Below, piece by piece: positions 1 to 4,900 of a DNA stretch of 6,528 nt; within the stretch, counting starts at the first letter, position 1, and every line of letters begins with the position of its first letter. The notes beneath the pieces are model-generated. The model saw nothing but the letters and a program-made list of their open reading frames with translations. It was not told the DNA's origin and searched no databases. Position numbers and translations under genes: made by a program. Source of the DNA: a bacterium (lineage in GTDB: Bacteria; Zhuqueibacterota; Zhuqueibacteria; Thermofontimicrobiales; Thermofontimicrobiaceae); assembly GCA_025453735.1 (NCBI GenBank), contig JALOPY010000143.1:1-6528 (forward strand). Direction: 5' to 3'.

Positions 1-702
1 GAACCGGTGAGCCGCTGTGCGAAGTCCTGCATAGTTGCAGATGGCGTTTGGGCGACCATAAGCATGTCCGCCGCGTCCGCCCGCGAAGTTCACGATGGAT
101 CCGACCTCGGGTAAATTCCGTGATGCGAGCGCAAGCGCAGCCCAACCGCCTGTCGAGATGCCGACTACCACTGCCTTTCGCGGCGCAATAAAAGGCTGCT
201 GCATCATGTAATCGACTGTCGCAGCAATGTCGTCCGCAGCGATATGGCCGGAAGAATAATGGTCGGCTGTCTCGCACGTACCTACGGACTCCGCAAGTTC
301 GCCGCCAGTCGCTCCATGGCCGCGTCGCTGAGGAATGACGACTACATAGCCCCGTTCGACGAACCAGCGTGATAGCCAGTAGAAGACGGGCATTGATACA
401 GCCTGACGCGTGGCTTCGTCGGTACCGTGGTTGATGACGACCAGTGTGCGTTGCTGGGATGAGCCGGCTATCGGGTCCTCCGGGCGGAACACCGTCGCCC
501 GGAGTGGCAACGTCGGGTCGCCGCTCGGGACAAGCCACAACTGCTCCCGCATCCGCGGTCCCTCTGGGCCGAATGGTCCCAGCGCGACGGACGAGGCAAG
601 CGCTGCCCTTGTGAGTATTACAATCCCAATCCACCCACCCGAAATTGCTGCTGCGCATACGAGCCTGAGTTTGTGCGCGCGTGCGTCTGTCCAAAAATAC
701 AT
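1..702 (-). CDS. Secreted or membrane-anchored alpha/beta hydrolase (dienelactone hydrolase-like), 3' end beyond window
   Basis: The reverse strand is open from ATG at 702 to the window edge: 234 codons with no stop. It begins with a hydrophobic segment (about residues 13-30) followed by A-L-A-S-S, which looks like a Sec signal peptide or anchor. Next come V-V-I-N-H-G-T (H92-G93, the oxyanion-hole HG motif), P-Q-R-R-G-H-G around residue 126, and the nucleophile elbow G-I-S-T-G-G with Ser183. N-F-A-G-G-R-G-G follows and is typical of proteobacterial hydrolases of this type. The catalytic Asp and His should lie beyond the left edge. The substrate cannot be told; an ester or peptide bond is likely. 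Start: the frame is closed upstream by a stop at 757-759, ATG 702 is the first ATG, and a G-rich stretch (GGGGGGAG) sits just before it at tight spacing. Base composition is far GC-richer than the rest of the window, so the gene is either foreign or joined by misassembly. Confidence 0.85.
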   Translation of the reverse strand, partial: MYFWTDARAHKLRLVCAAAISGGWIGIVILTRAALASSVALGPFGPEGPRMREQLWLVPSGDPTLPLRATVFRPEDPIAGSSQQRTLVVINHGTDEATRQAVSMPVFYWLSRWFVERGYVVVIPQRRGHGATGGELAESVGTCETADHYSSGHIAADDIAATVDYMMQQPFIAPRKAVVVGISTGGWAALALASRNLPEVGSIVNFAGGRGGHAYGRPNAICNYAGLRTAAHRF

Positions 703-714
703 GCTCCCCCCGGC

Positions 715-735
715 TGCATGTCCACGTCGTGTCGT
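715..735. other. Compositional breakpoint between argS-like start and hydrolase
   Basis: Left of this point the DNA is GC-rich and reads as a proteobacterial-looking hydrolase. Right of it the DNA is AT-rich and reads as the start of an argS-like gene. The argS-like frame keeps family-like sequence through I-T-L-E-R (codon ending at 732) and then runs into residues (H-D-V-D-M-Q-P-G-G) that are just the hydrolase upstream region in another frame. No insertion sequence, tRNA or target duplication is visible at the junction. The exact base is uncertain by about ten positions. Confidence 0.65.
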
Positions 736-827
736 TCCAAAGTGATCGCACTGGGATCAAAATCGTATTCTAATTTTTTCAGTGCGTCACCCACATTGTG
801 CTGGATAATTTTTTCGATGTCGATCAT
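732..827 (-). pseudogene. argS: Truncated 5' fragment of an arginyl-tRNA synthetase-like gene
   Basis: From ATG at 827 the frame reads M-I-D-I-E-K-I-I-Q-H, then D-A-L-K-K-L, then D-P-S-A-I-T-L-E-R. This resembles the extreme N-terminus of bacterial ArgS, where an A-L-K-K-L helix is followed by a strand of the form I-x-L-E-R-P and then the H-G-D-x-x-T-N segment of the Arg-tRNA synthetase N-terminal domain. Here the sequence stops matching directly after E-R, so only about 32 codons of a roughly 550-codon gene remain. The nominal frame runs on to a stop at 618-620, but that part is noise. The start overlaps the rsfS stop as ATGA, and AGGTGA (835-840) lies 7 bases upstream, both signs of a real translated gene. 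Identification rests on a short stretch, so another protein with a similar N-terminus is possible. Confidence 0.5.
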
Positions 828-840
828 TGCTCTGTCACCT
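824..840 (-). promoter_or_regulatory. ATGA stop-start overlap with AGGTGA ribosome binding site
   Basis: On the minus strand the rsfS stop TGA (826-824) shares bases with the ATG of the next frame (827-825). The SD AGGTGA at 840-835 lies 7 bases before that ATG, inside the last rsfS codons. This is the classic layout for translational coupling, and shows that the truncated downstream frame was once a translated operon partner. Confidence 0.7.
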
Positions 841-1171
841 GTGTTATTTTCGCATCGCCCCATAATTTTTCTAACGCGTAAAATTCGCGCACTTCCGGTC
901 GAAAAATATGAACGATAACGTCCACCAGGTCCATCAAAATCCAAGTTGACGATTGGTATCCCTCAACATGCCAGACCTTGATATCCTGTTTTTTTAATTC
1001 TTCTGTGATGTGGTCGGAAATCGCTTTGATCTGGATGTCGGAATCAGCCGAGCAAATCACAAAATAATCGGTAAAGCTGGTTAGCTTTTTCAAATCCATG
1101 ATGATTATGTCTTCCGCTTTCTTCGCGAGTGAAAGCTCGGCGACAAAGCGACTAAGCTGTTCTGAATTCAA
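824..1171 (-). CDS. rsfS: Ribosomal silencing factor RsfS (DUF143/Iojap family)
   Basis: RsfS binds ribosomal protein uL14 and blocks joining of the 30S and 50S subunits when nutrients are short. Family hallmarks are clear: K-K-A-E-D-I-I-I-M-D-L near the N-terminus, D-Y-F-V-I-C-S-A-D-S-D in the middle, V-E-G-Y-Q-S-S-T-W-I-L-M-D, then D-V-I-V-H-I-F-R, and R-E-F-Y-A-L-E-K-L-W-G-D-A at the end. The longest frame begins at TTG 1225 (133 aa), but TTG 1171 is preferred. A near-perfect SD (AAGGAGG, 1189-1183) stands 11 bases before it, the protein then begins M-N-S-E-Q-L like relatives, and its 115 aa length is normal. The sequence around 1225 has no SD and belongs to a repeat that is non-coding at its other copy. 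The gene stands alone downstream of a repeat element and is coupled to an argS-like frame. Confidence 0.93.
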   Translation of the reverse strand: MNSEQLSRFVAELSLAKKAEDIIIMDLKKLTSFTDYFVICSADSDIQIKAISDHITEELKKQDIKVWHVEGYQSSTWILMDLVDVIVHIFRPEVREFYALEKLWGDAKITQVTEQ

Positions 1172-1182
1172 ACTATGAACAA

Positions 1183-1189
1183 CCTCCTT
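1183..1189 (-). promoter_or_regulatory. Strong Shine-Dalgarno deciding the rsfS start
   Basis: AAGGAGG on the minus strand, 11 bases before TTG 1171. It is the strongest ribosome binding site near the gene. It would lie inside the coding region if translation began at TTG 1225, which argues for the shorter protein. Confidence 0.7.
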
Positions 1190-1300
1190 CGTTTGTTGAT
1201 CTATTTTAATGTATCGGAATTTCAATGTTTATGTGAAAAATGCCATGGAAAAACCTTACCAGGAGCAAAGGAGTTAACAGAGCTTCGCAGAATTTTTTCG

Positions 1301-1462
1301 CCTGGATTATTACTAAAGTTTCACGCAAAGCCACCAAGACGCAAAGAAATTTGAAGTTATAAATTTTGCTTTGAAAAACTCAATTTTGCCTCCAGGTTCT
1401 ATATAAATCTGGCAACCTAACCTTTTCAAAGCTTTGCGGCTTAGCGTGATGAATTATTCAGG
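1301..1462. repeat. Nested inverted repeat inside copy 1
   Basis: The left arm starts CCTGGATTATT at 1301 and contains TTTCACGCAAAGCC (1319-1332) and GACGCAAAG (1338-1346). The right arm (1421-1462) reads CTTTGCGGCTTAGCGTGA and ends ATTATTCAGG. The reverse complement of the right arm matches the left with a few small gaps, giving a stem of about 40 bases capped by an AT-rich centre. Both ends show CCTGRATWATT. The segment is absent from copy 2, so it looks like a separate palindromic unit inserted between the outer arms. Confidence 0.7.
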
Positions 1463-1560
1463 TTAGAGACTACTTGGCAATCTGAAAACTCCGTTTAAAC
1501 TTTGCTTCCTCTGTTTCTCCTTGTGGAAATTACTTAATAAAAAATAATCTACGAAATCTA

Positions 1561-1576
1561 TCCACCAGCCGGCGGA
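1561..1576. repeat. 16-base near-palindrome (TCCRCCRGCYGGYGGA)
   Basis: TCCACCAGCCGGCGGA equals its own reverse complement except at two symmetric pairs. It is a GC-rich island in AT-rich DNA and has no counterpart in copy 2. This fits a small palindromic unit inserted into the larger element, or a protein-binding site; nothing shows which. Confidence 0.45.
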
Positions 1577-1596
1577 CTATTCATTAAATAATGCTC

Positions 1597-1638
1597 CAAG
1601 AACAAGGCGCATCTTCGATTGGAGAAGCTATGTTCTTG
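1597..1638. other. Hairpin spanning the GT9 stop codon
   Basis: CAAGAACA (1597-1604) pairs perfectly with TGTTCTTG (1631-1638), and an inner CTTC/GAAG stem (1613-1616, 1624-1627) lies within. The TAG of the GT9 gene (1630-1628) sits inside the structure. No T-run follows on the minus strand, so it is not a canonical intrinsic terminator. It may protect the transcript 3' end or attenuate readthrough into rsfS. Confidence 0.5.
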
Positions 1639-2683
1639 CTAAAATATTTTCCAGTGCACCAACAACCTGCCCTGCTGAAATATCTTTCATGCACTTGAAA
1701 TGTTTTTTAGGGCATTTTTTCCTGCCAATATGCGAACAAGGTCGGCATGTTAATGAATTATTTTGAACAATGATATGTTCCGTCAAATAGGGAAAAAAAC
1801 CTAATTCTTCGGTCGTGCTGCCAAAAATCGCGATCACTTTCTTTTTCAGCGCAGTTGCCAGATGCAACAGCCCGCTATCGTTTGTAACGACCGCGTGACA
1901 GAAACTCATCAGCGCACCTGTTTCACGAAGTGAAAGCTCGCCCGCGGTATTCAATATATTTTGGCTTGAATGAATAGCCAGGGAAGCAACAATTTTTCGA
2001 TCGTCCTGATTTCCAAAAAGAATGATCTTGCAGTTGCCTTTATCAACCAGGTGATTGATCACCGCAGAAAAACCTTCGGAAGTCCAGCGCTTGGTCGGAT
2101 GATGTGCTCCAGGAACAATTCCGATGATCGATTGATTGTTGTCACGACAAAAATATCCATATCGTCGCCTGATCTGATCCGTAACTTTCGTATCGAGATA
2201 AAATTCCAATCCCTGGTGGTCATCCTCAATTTCGTACGGCTGCAAACTATTTATGTATTTTAAATGAGTCGGAACAATTTTCTTAAATAATTTTAATCTG
2301 AATTTCACATAACAAAACCGTCGAACGATTCCTTTATTATAATGAAGGATCGCTTTCGCCCGGCTGCCGATCGTTAAAAAGTAGCTGCGAATATTTTTAT
2401 GGAGATCGACAATCAGATCGTACTGTTGCTGTCGGATTTCCTTCTTGATCGCTCGCAATGAATGGGTTGCGATATGCTTATCAAAAAGATAAAACTTATC
2501 GATCTGGGGATGATCGGCTAAAACCTGGGCAAACTGTTTTTTTATGACAAAATCAATTTTGCTCTCCGGGAATTTTTTTTTCAACAATCGAATAACTGGC
2601 GTTGTCAAAAGAATATCGCCAATCGAGCTCATCCGGATAATCAAAATTTTTTCAGGCGTTTTGTTCAAAAATGCTTTTCTCAT
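1628..2683 (-). CDS. Glycosyltransferase family 9 (heptosyltransferase-like, GT-B fold)
   Basis: GT9 enzymes move heptose from ADP-heptose to the LPS inner core at the cytoplasmic face of the inner membrane. The 351-aa length is typical. The N-terminal domain opens with I-L-I-I-R-M-S-S-I-G-D-I-L-L-T-T-P (13-29), where Asp23 matches the catalytic acid position of WaaC/WaaF. The C-terminal domain has P-G-A-H-H-P-T-K-R-W (191-200) with Lys198, T-N-D-S-G-L-L-H-L (267-275) and A-I-F-G-S-T-T-E (nucleotide-sugar site). Near the C-terminus are four cysteines in C-R-P-C (313-316), K-C-P (324) and H-F-K-C-M (331), a cluster seen in a subset of GT9 proteins. ATG 2683 lies 3 bases after the stop of the decarboxylase gene with no clear SD, so translation is probably coupled. 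The acceptor and exact sugar are unknown, and UDP-xylose use is not implied by the family. The last codon pair and stop come from the downstream repeat. Confidence 0.88.
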   Translation of the reverse strand: MRKAFLNKTPEKILIIRMSSIGDILLTTPVIRLLKKKFPESKIDFVIKKQFAQVLADHPQIDKFYLFDKHIATHSLRAIKKEIRQQQYDLIVDLHKNIRSYFLTIGSRAKAILHYNKGIVRRFCYVKFRLKLFKKIVPTHLKYINSLQPYEIEDDHQGLEFYLDTKVTDQIRRRYGYFCRDNNQSIIGIVPGAHHPTKRWTSEGFSAVINHLVDKGNCKIILFGNQDDRKIVASLAIHSSQNILNTAGELSLRETGALMSFCHAVVTNDSGLLHLATALKKKVIAIFGSTTEELGFFPYLTEHIIVQNNSLTCRPCSHIGRKKCPKKHFKCMKDISAGQVVGALENILART

Positions 2684-2686
2684 TCA

Positions 2687-3619
2687 TTACAGTTTTTGCG
2701 TTTTGAACCATTCCACAGTTTTAATGAGCCCTTCTTCCAATCCGACTTTTGGCTCCCAGCCCAATAGTTTTTTGGCACGTTTGATATTAGGTTGGCGGAC
2801 TTTGGGATCATCAACTGGCAAATCTTTATATATTAACTTGCTTTTGCTCCCGGTAACTTTTAGCACTGCCTCCGCCATTTCTTTAATAGTCATCTCCCGG
2901 GGATTGCCGATGTTGACAGGTTCATTAATATCAGAAATCAATAACCGATAAATTCCCTCAACTAAATCGGACACATAACAGAAACTTCGGGTCTGGGACC
3001 CATCTCCAAAAATAGTTATGGATTCATTCTTCAGCGCCTGGGGAATGAACGTCGGAATAGCGCGACCATCCTTGGGGCGCATTCGTGGACCATAAGTATT
3101 GAAAATTCTGACAATTTTTGTATTCACGTTATGATAACGGTGATACGCCATTGCCAGCGCTTCAGCAAATCGTTTAGCTTCGTCATAAACTCCACGGGGT
3201 CCTACCGGGTTTACATTGCCCCAGTAATCCTCGCTTTGCGGATGCACCAGGGGATCGCCATAAACCTCAGATGTCGATGCCAGCAAAAAAGTTGCTTTTT
3301 TTGCTAATGCCAATCCTAATGCTTTATGCGTCCCTAACGCGCCGACTTTCAATGTTTGAATCGGTAGCTGCATATAATCCAGCGGACTGGCTGGTGATGC
3401 AAAATGCAGGACGAAATCAATTTCTCCTGCAATGTATAAATACTCCGTGACATCATGTTTGATGAATTTAAAATTTTCACTTTGCAGATGTTCGATATTT
3501 GCAATGTTCCCGGTTAAAAGGTTATCCATTGCAATGACTGTATGTCCTTTTTGGAGCAGGTATTCGCAAAGATGCGAACCCAAAAATCCCGCTCCCCCTG
3601 TGACCAGCGTTCTTGGCAT
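2687..3619 (-). CDS. uxs: UDP-glucuronate decarboxylase (UDP-xylose synthase), extended SDR
   Basis: Converts UDP-glucuronate to UDP-xylose with bound NAD+ in the cytoplasm, supplying xylose to LPS or exopolysaccharide. The 310-aa protein starts with the Rossmann loop T-G-G-A-G-F-L-G (7-14) and D-N at 32-33 for NAD ribose binding. H-F-A-S-P-A-S-P (72-79) and S-T-S-E-V-Y-G-D-P (115-123, Thr116 and Glu118 in the active site) follow. The catalytic pair Y145/K149 is in Y-D-E-A-K. Just before it, E-D-Y-W-G-N-V-N-P-V-G-P-R matches UXS rather than epimerases. R-I-F-N-T-Y-G-P-R-M and S-Q-T-R-S-F (Arg212) complete the site. There is no formyltransferase domain, so it is not ArnA. Start: ATG 3619 with SD AAGGAG (3632-3627) 7 bases upstream. 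A longer frame from TTG 3661 has no SD and adds a non-family extension. It lies 3 bases from the GT9 gene, forming a surface-sugar unit. Confidence 0.92.
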   Translation of the reverse strand: MPRTLVTGGAGFLGSHLCEYLLQKGHTVIAMDNLLTGNIANIEHLQSENFKFIKHDVTEYLYIAGEIDFVLHFASPASPLDYMQLPIQTLKVGALGTHKALGLALAKKATFLLASTSEVYGDPLVHPQSEDYWGNVNPVGPRGVYDEAKRFAEALAMAYHRYHNVNTKIVRIFNTYGPRMRPKDGRAIPTFIPQALKNESITIFGDGSQTRSFCYVSDLVEGIYRLLISDINEPVNIGNPREMTIKEMAEAVLKVTGSKSKLIYKDLPVDDPKVRQPNIKRAKKLLGWEPKVGLEEGLIKTVEWFKTQKL

Positions 3620-3626
3620 AGCTGTT

Positions 3627-3632
3627 CTCCTT
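3627..3632 (-). promoter_or_regulatory. Shine-Dalgarno deciding the uxs start
   Basis: AAGGAG on the minus strand, 7 bases before ATG 3619. The spacing is ideal. It places the start directly before P-R-T-L-V-T-G-G, where relatives begin, and rules out the upstream TTG. Confidence 0.8.
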
Positions 3633-3664
3633 AGCTGTGAATTCAATGATGCAGTGAACAATTA

Positions 3665-3892
3665 ATTTATTGTTTCGAAATTTCAAAGTTTATTTAAAAA
3701 AAATCTTCAATAAAACCTTACAAGGAGTAACTGAGTTAACAGAGTTTCACAGAGAATTTTTTGGAGATGTTGTGTTACGGCTATAAAACTCCGTTTAAAC
3801 TCCGTTTCCTCTGCTTCTCATTGTAGGGGAATTACTTCATTAATCAATATTCCACAAACACGGCGCATCTTCGATTTGCGAAGCTATGTTAT
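3665..3892. repeat. Palindromic intergenic element, copy 2 (compact)
   Basis: Fills most of the gap between apbE and uxs, and is homologous along its length to 1203-1640 (blocks listed there). Its arms at 3717-3762 and 3781-3827 are imperfect inverted repeats of about 45 bases: TACAAGGAG, GTTAACAGAG and TTTCACAGAGAA on one side against the complements of AAACTCCGTTT, CTCTGCTTCTC and TTGTAGGGG on the other. The loop is only about 20 bases. A transcript would fold into one long hairpin. The end nearest uxs shares the sense-strand words ATAAAC and TTGAAATT with copy 1, followed by AT-rich DNA. This could contain a promoter, but no good -35/-10 pair was found. The other end carries the apbE stop codon. 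Confidence 0.85.
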
Positions 3893-4894
3893 CTTCTTAA
3901 ATTTCTTCTTTAATTCGGCTGAAGCTTTCCATACTAATTTCCCATCTTGCTCGAATATAATGATAGCCTCGACGCCAGGCAAACGGTTTACCAACTCCAT
4001 TCCCCGCTCCGGACCAAGCACAAATACTGCTGTTGACAATCCATCAGCTTCAGTCGCACTCGCAGCCTGGATGGTTACGCTCACACAATTGCGCGCCGGC
4101 TCGCCAGTTTTTGGATCTAAAATATGATGGTATCGAACTGAATCGAAAACAAAAAACCGTTCATAATCACCCGACGTCGCGACGCTCCCTTCATCCATTC
4201 GGAAATAGCCAGAGAACGTATCGGATTTTCTTGGATTTTTAATCCAGACTCGCCGCTTCCCTGTGGTGAGATCACTGCAAATCGCACGCAAGTTTCCTCC
4301 GGCATTGACCATCGCGTCGGAAATGCGATGATCTCTCAATACCTGGATTGCTGCATCAACCGCATAGCCTTTGGCAATCGCGCCCAAATCCAGCCTGACA
4401 CCAGGCAGTTTAAATTTGATTGTTTCATTCTCAAGTAGCAGATTTTGATGTCCAACATTTTCAAGCTGCTGTCGAATCAAAACATCGCCAGGAATTCGAG
4501 GATTTTCCTGGGCAAAGCTCCACAACTGCTTCACACTTCCAATGGTAATATCAAAGGCACCATCAGAAATTTTATTGTAATTATTACTCGTTACGATCAA
4601 ATGATACATCACACTATCGAGAGCAATCGCCCGCTCCCCTGCCTCGCGATTAATCAACGAGATGAAGCTGGAATCATCATAGTCATTTGTTATACGTTCA
4701 ATGTTTTGTATCTGCTTAAAGGCTAATTCAATTACGCTGCTCAATTCTTCGATAGTTTTATCCTGATCGTAAATTGAAATCTGAACAAACGTGTCCATCA
4801 TGATCCGCGTTTGTTCAAATGGTTTGATTTCATGATTGGTAGCGCAATGGGTCACCAACAAAATAGACGTTATAAAAATAATAACTGGTTTCAT
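3884..4894 (-). CDS. apbE: FAD:protein FMN transferase ApbE, exported
   Basis: ApbE links FMN by a phosphoester bond to Thr or Ser in target proteins (for example NqrB/C and RnfG subunits) outside the inner membrane, using FAD and Mg2+. The 336 aa are full length. In order: a hydrophobic N-terminus (residues 4-16) ending at Cys17; M-D-T-F-V-Q-I-S (33-40); I-S-D-G-A-F-D-I-T-I-G (109-119); L-D-L-G-A-I-A-K-G-Y-A (168-178); N-A-G-G-N (197-201); V-A-T-S-G-D-Y-E-R-F-F (238-248); H-H-I-L-D-P-K-T-G (256-264); and T-E-A-D-G-L-S-T (281-288), where Asp284 and Thr288 match the metal-binding pair. Cys17 is preceded by V-T-H, a poor lipobox because of His at -1, so lipidation is uncertain. ATG 4894 lies 6 bases after the polyprenyl synthase stop, with no strong SD, which suggests one operon. 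Its last Thr codon and TAG come from the downstream repeat. Confidence 0.95.
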   Translation of the reverse strand: MKPVIIFITSILLVTHCATNHEIKPFEQTRIMMDTFVQISIYDQDKTIEELSSVIELAFKQIQNIERITNDYDDSSFISLINREAGERAIALDSVMYHLIVTSNNYNKISDGAFDITIGSVKQLWSFAQENPRIPGDVLIRQQLENVGHQNLLLENETIKFKLPGVRLDLGAIAKGYAVDAAIQVLRDHRISDAMVNAGGNLRAICSDLTTGKRRVWIKNPRKSDTFSGYFRMDEGSVATSGDYERFFVFDSVRYHHILDPKTGEPARNCVSVTIQAASATEADGLSTAVFVLGPERGMELVNRLPGVEAIIIFEQDGKLVWKASAELKKKFKKIT

Positions 4895-4900
4895 GGTAAA

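Larger units (their letters stand above)
1203..1640. repeat. Palindromic intergenic element, copy 1 (enlarged)
   Basis: This copy fills the gap between the GT9 gene and rsfS, and is homologous to 3665-3892. Shared blocks are: 1606-1634 with 3862-3890 (27 of 29 bases identical, ungapped); 1485-1501 with 3785-3801 (17 of 17); GAGTTAACAGAG at 1271-1282 with 3733-3744; AAACCTTAC at 1251-1259 with 3713-3721; and a block around 1210-1232 with 3670-3692. The arms 1255-1300 and 1485-1526 are imperfect inverted repeats of one another (CTCTGTT-type words). Compared with copy 2 it carries two extra segments: a nested inverted repeat (1301-1462) and a 16-base near-palindrome (1561-1576). No ORF of note lies inside. 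This explains the whole stretch of about 450 bases without a gene. Confidence 0.85.

Noticed and set aside
410..745. Plus-strand frame of 111 codons over the hydrolase
   Set aside because: It is antisense to a convincing hydrolase frame with ordered motifs. Long antisense frames are common in GC-rich coding DNA.
618..944. 108-codon minus-strand frame as one gene
   Set aside because: Its first 39 codons overlap rsfS in another frame and its last ~38 overlap the hydrolase in another frame. Only the part from ATG 827 to about 732 looks real.
1172..1225. N-terminal extension of RsfS to TTG 1225 (133 aa)
   Set aside because: There is no SD at 1225. The strong AAGGAGG at 1183-1189 fits TTG 1171, and the region 1210-1232 is shared with non-coding repeat sequence upstream of uxs.
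1261..1526. CRISPR array or riboswitch in the repeat-rich gap
   Set aside because: The repeats are inverted, not regularly spaced direct repeats with unique spacers. The same element occurs before an unrelated gene, and no known riboswitch core was recognised.
1226..1627. Degenerate insertion sequence with a transposase remnant
   Set aside because: No coding remnant of a transposase is visible in any frame. The structure is purely palindromic.
3620..3661. N-terminal extension of the UDP-glucuronate decarboxylase to TTG 3661
   Set aside because: ATG 3619 has an ideal SD 7 bases upstream and gives the normal family start just before the Rossmann motif.
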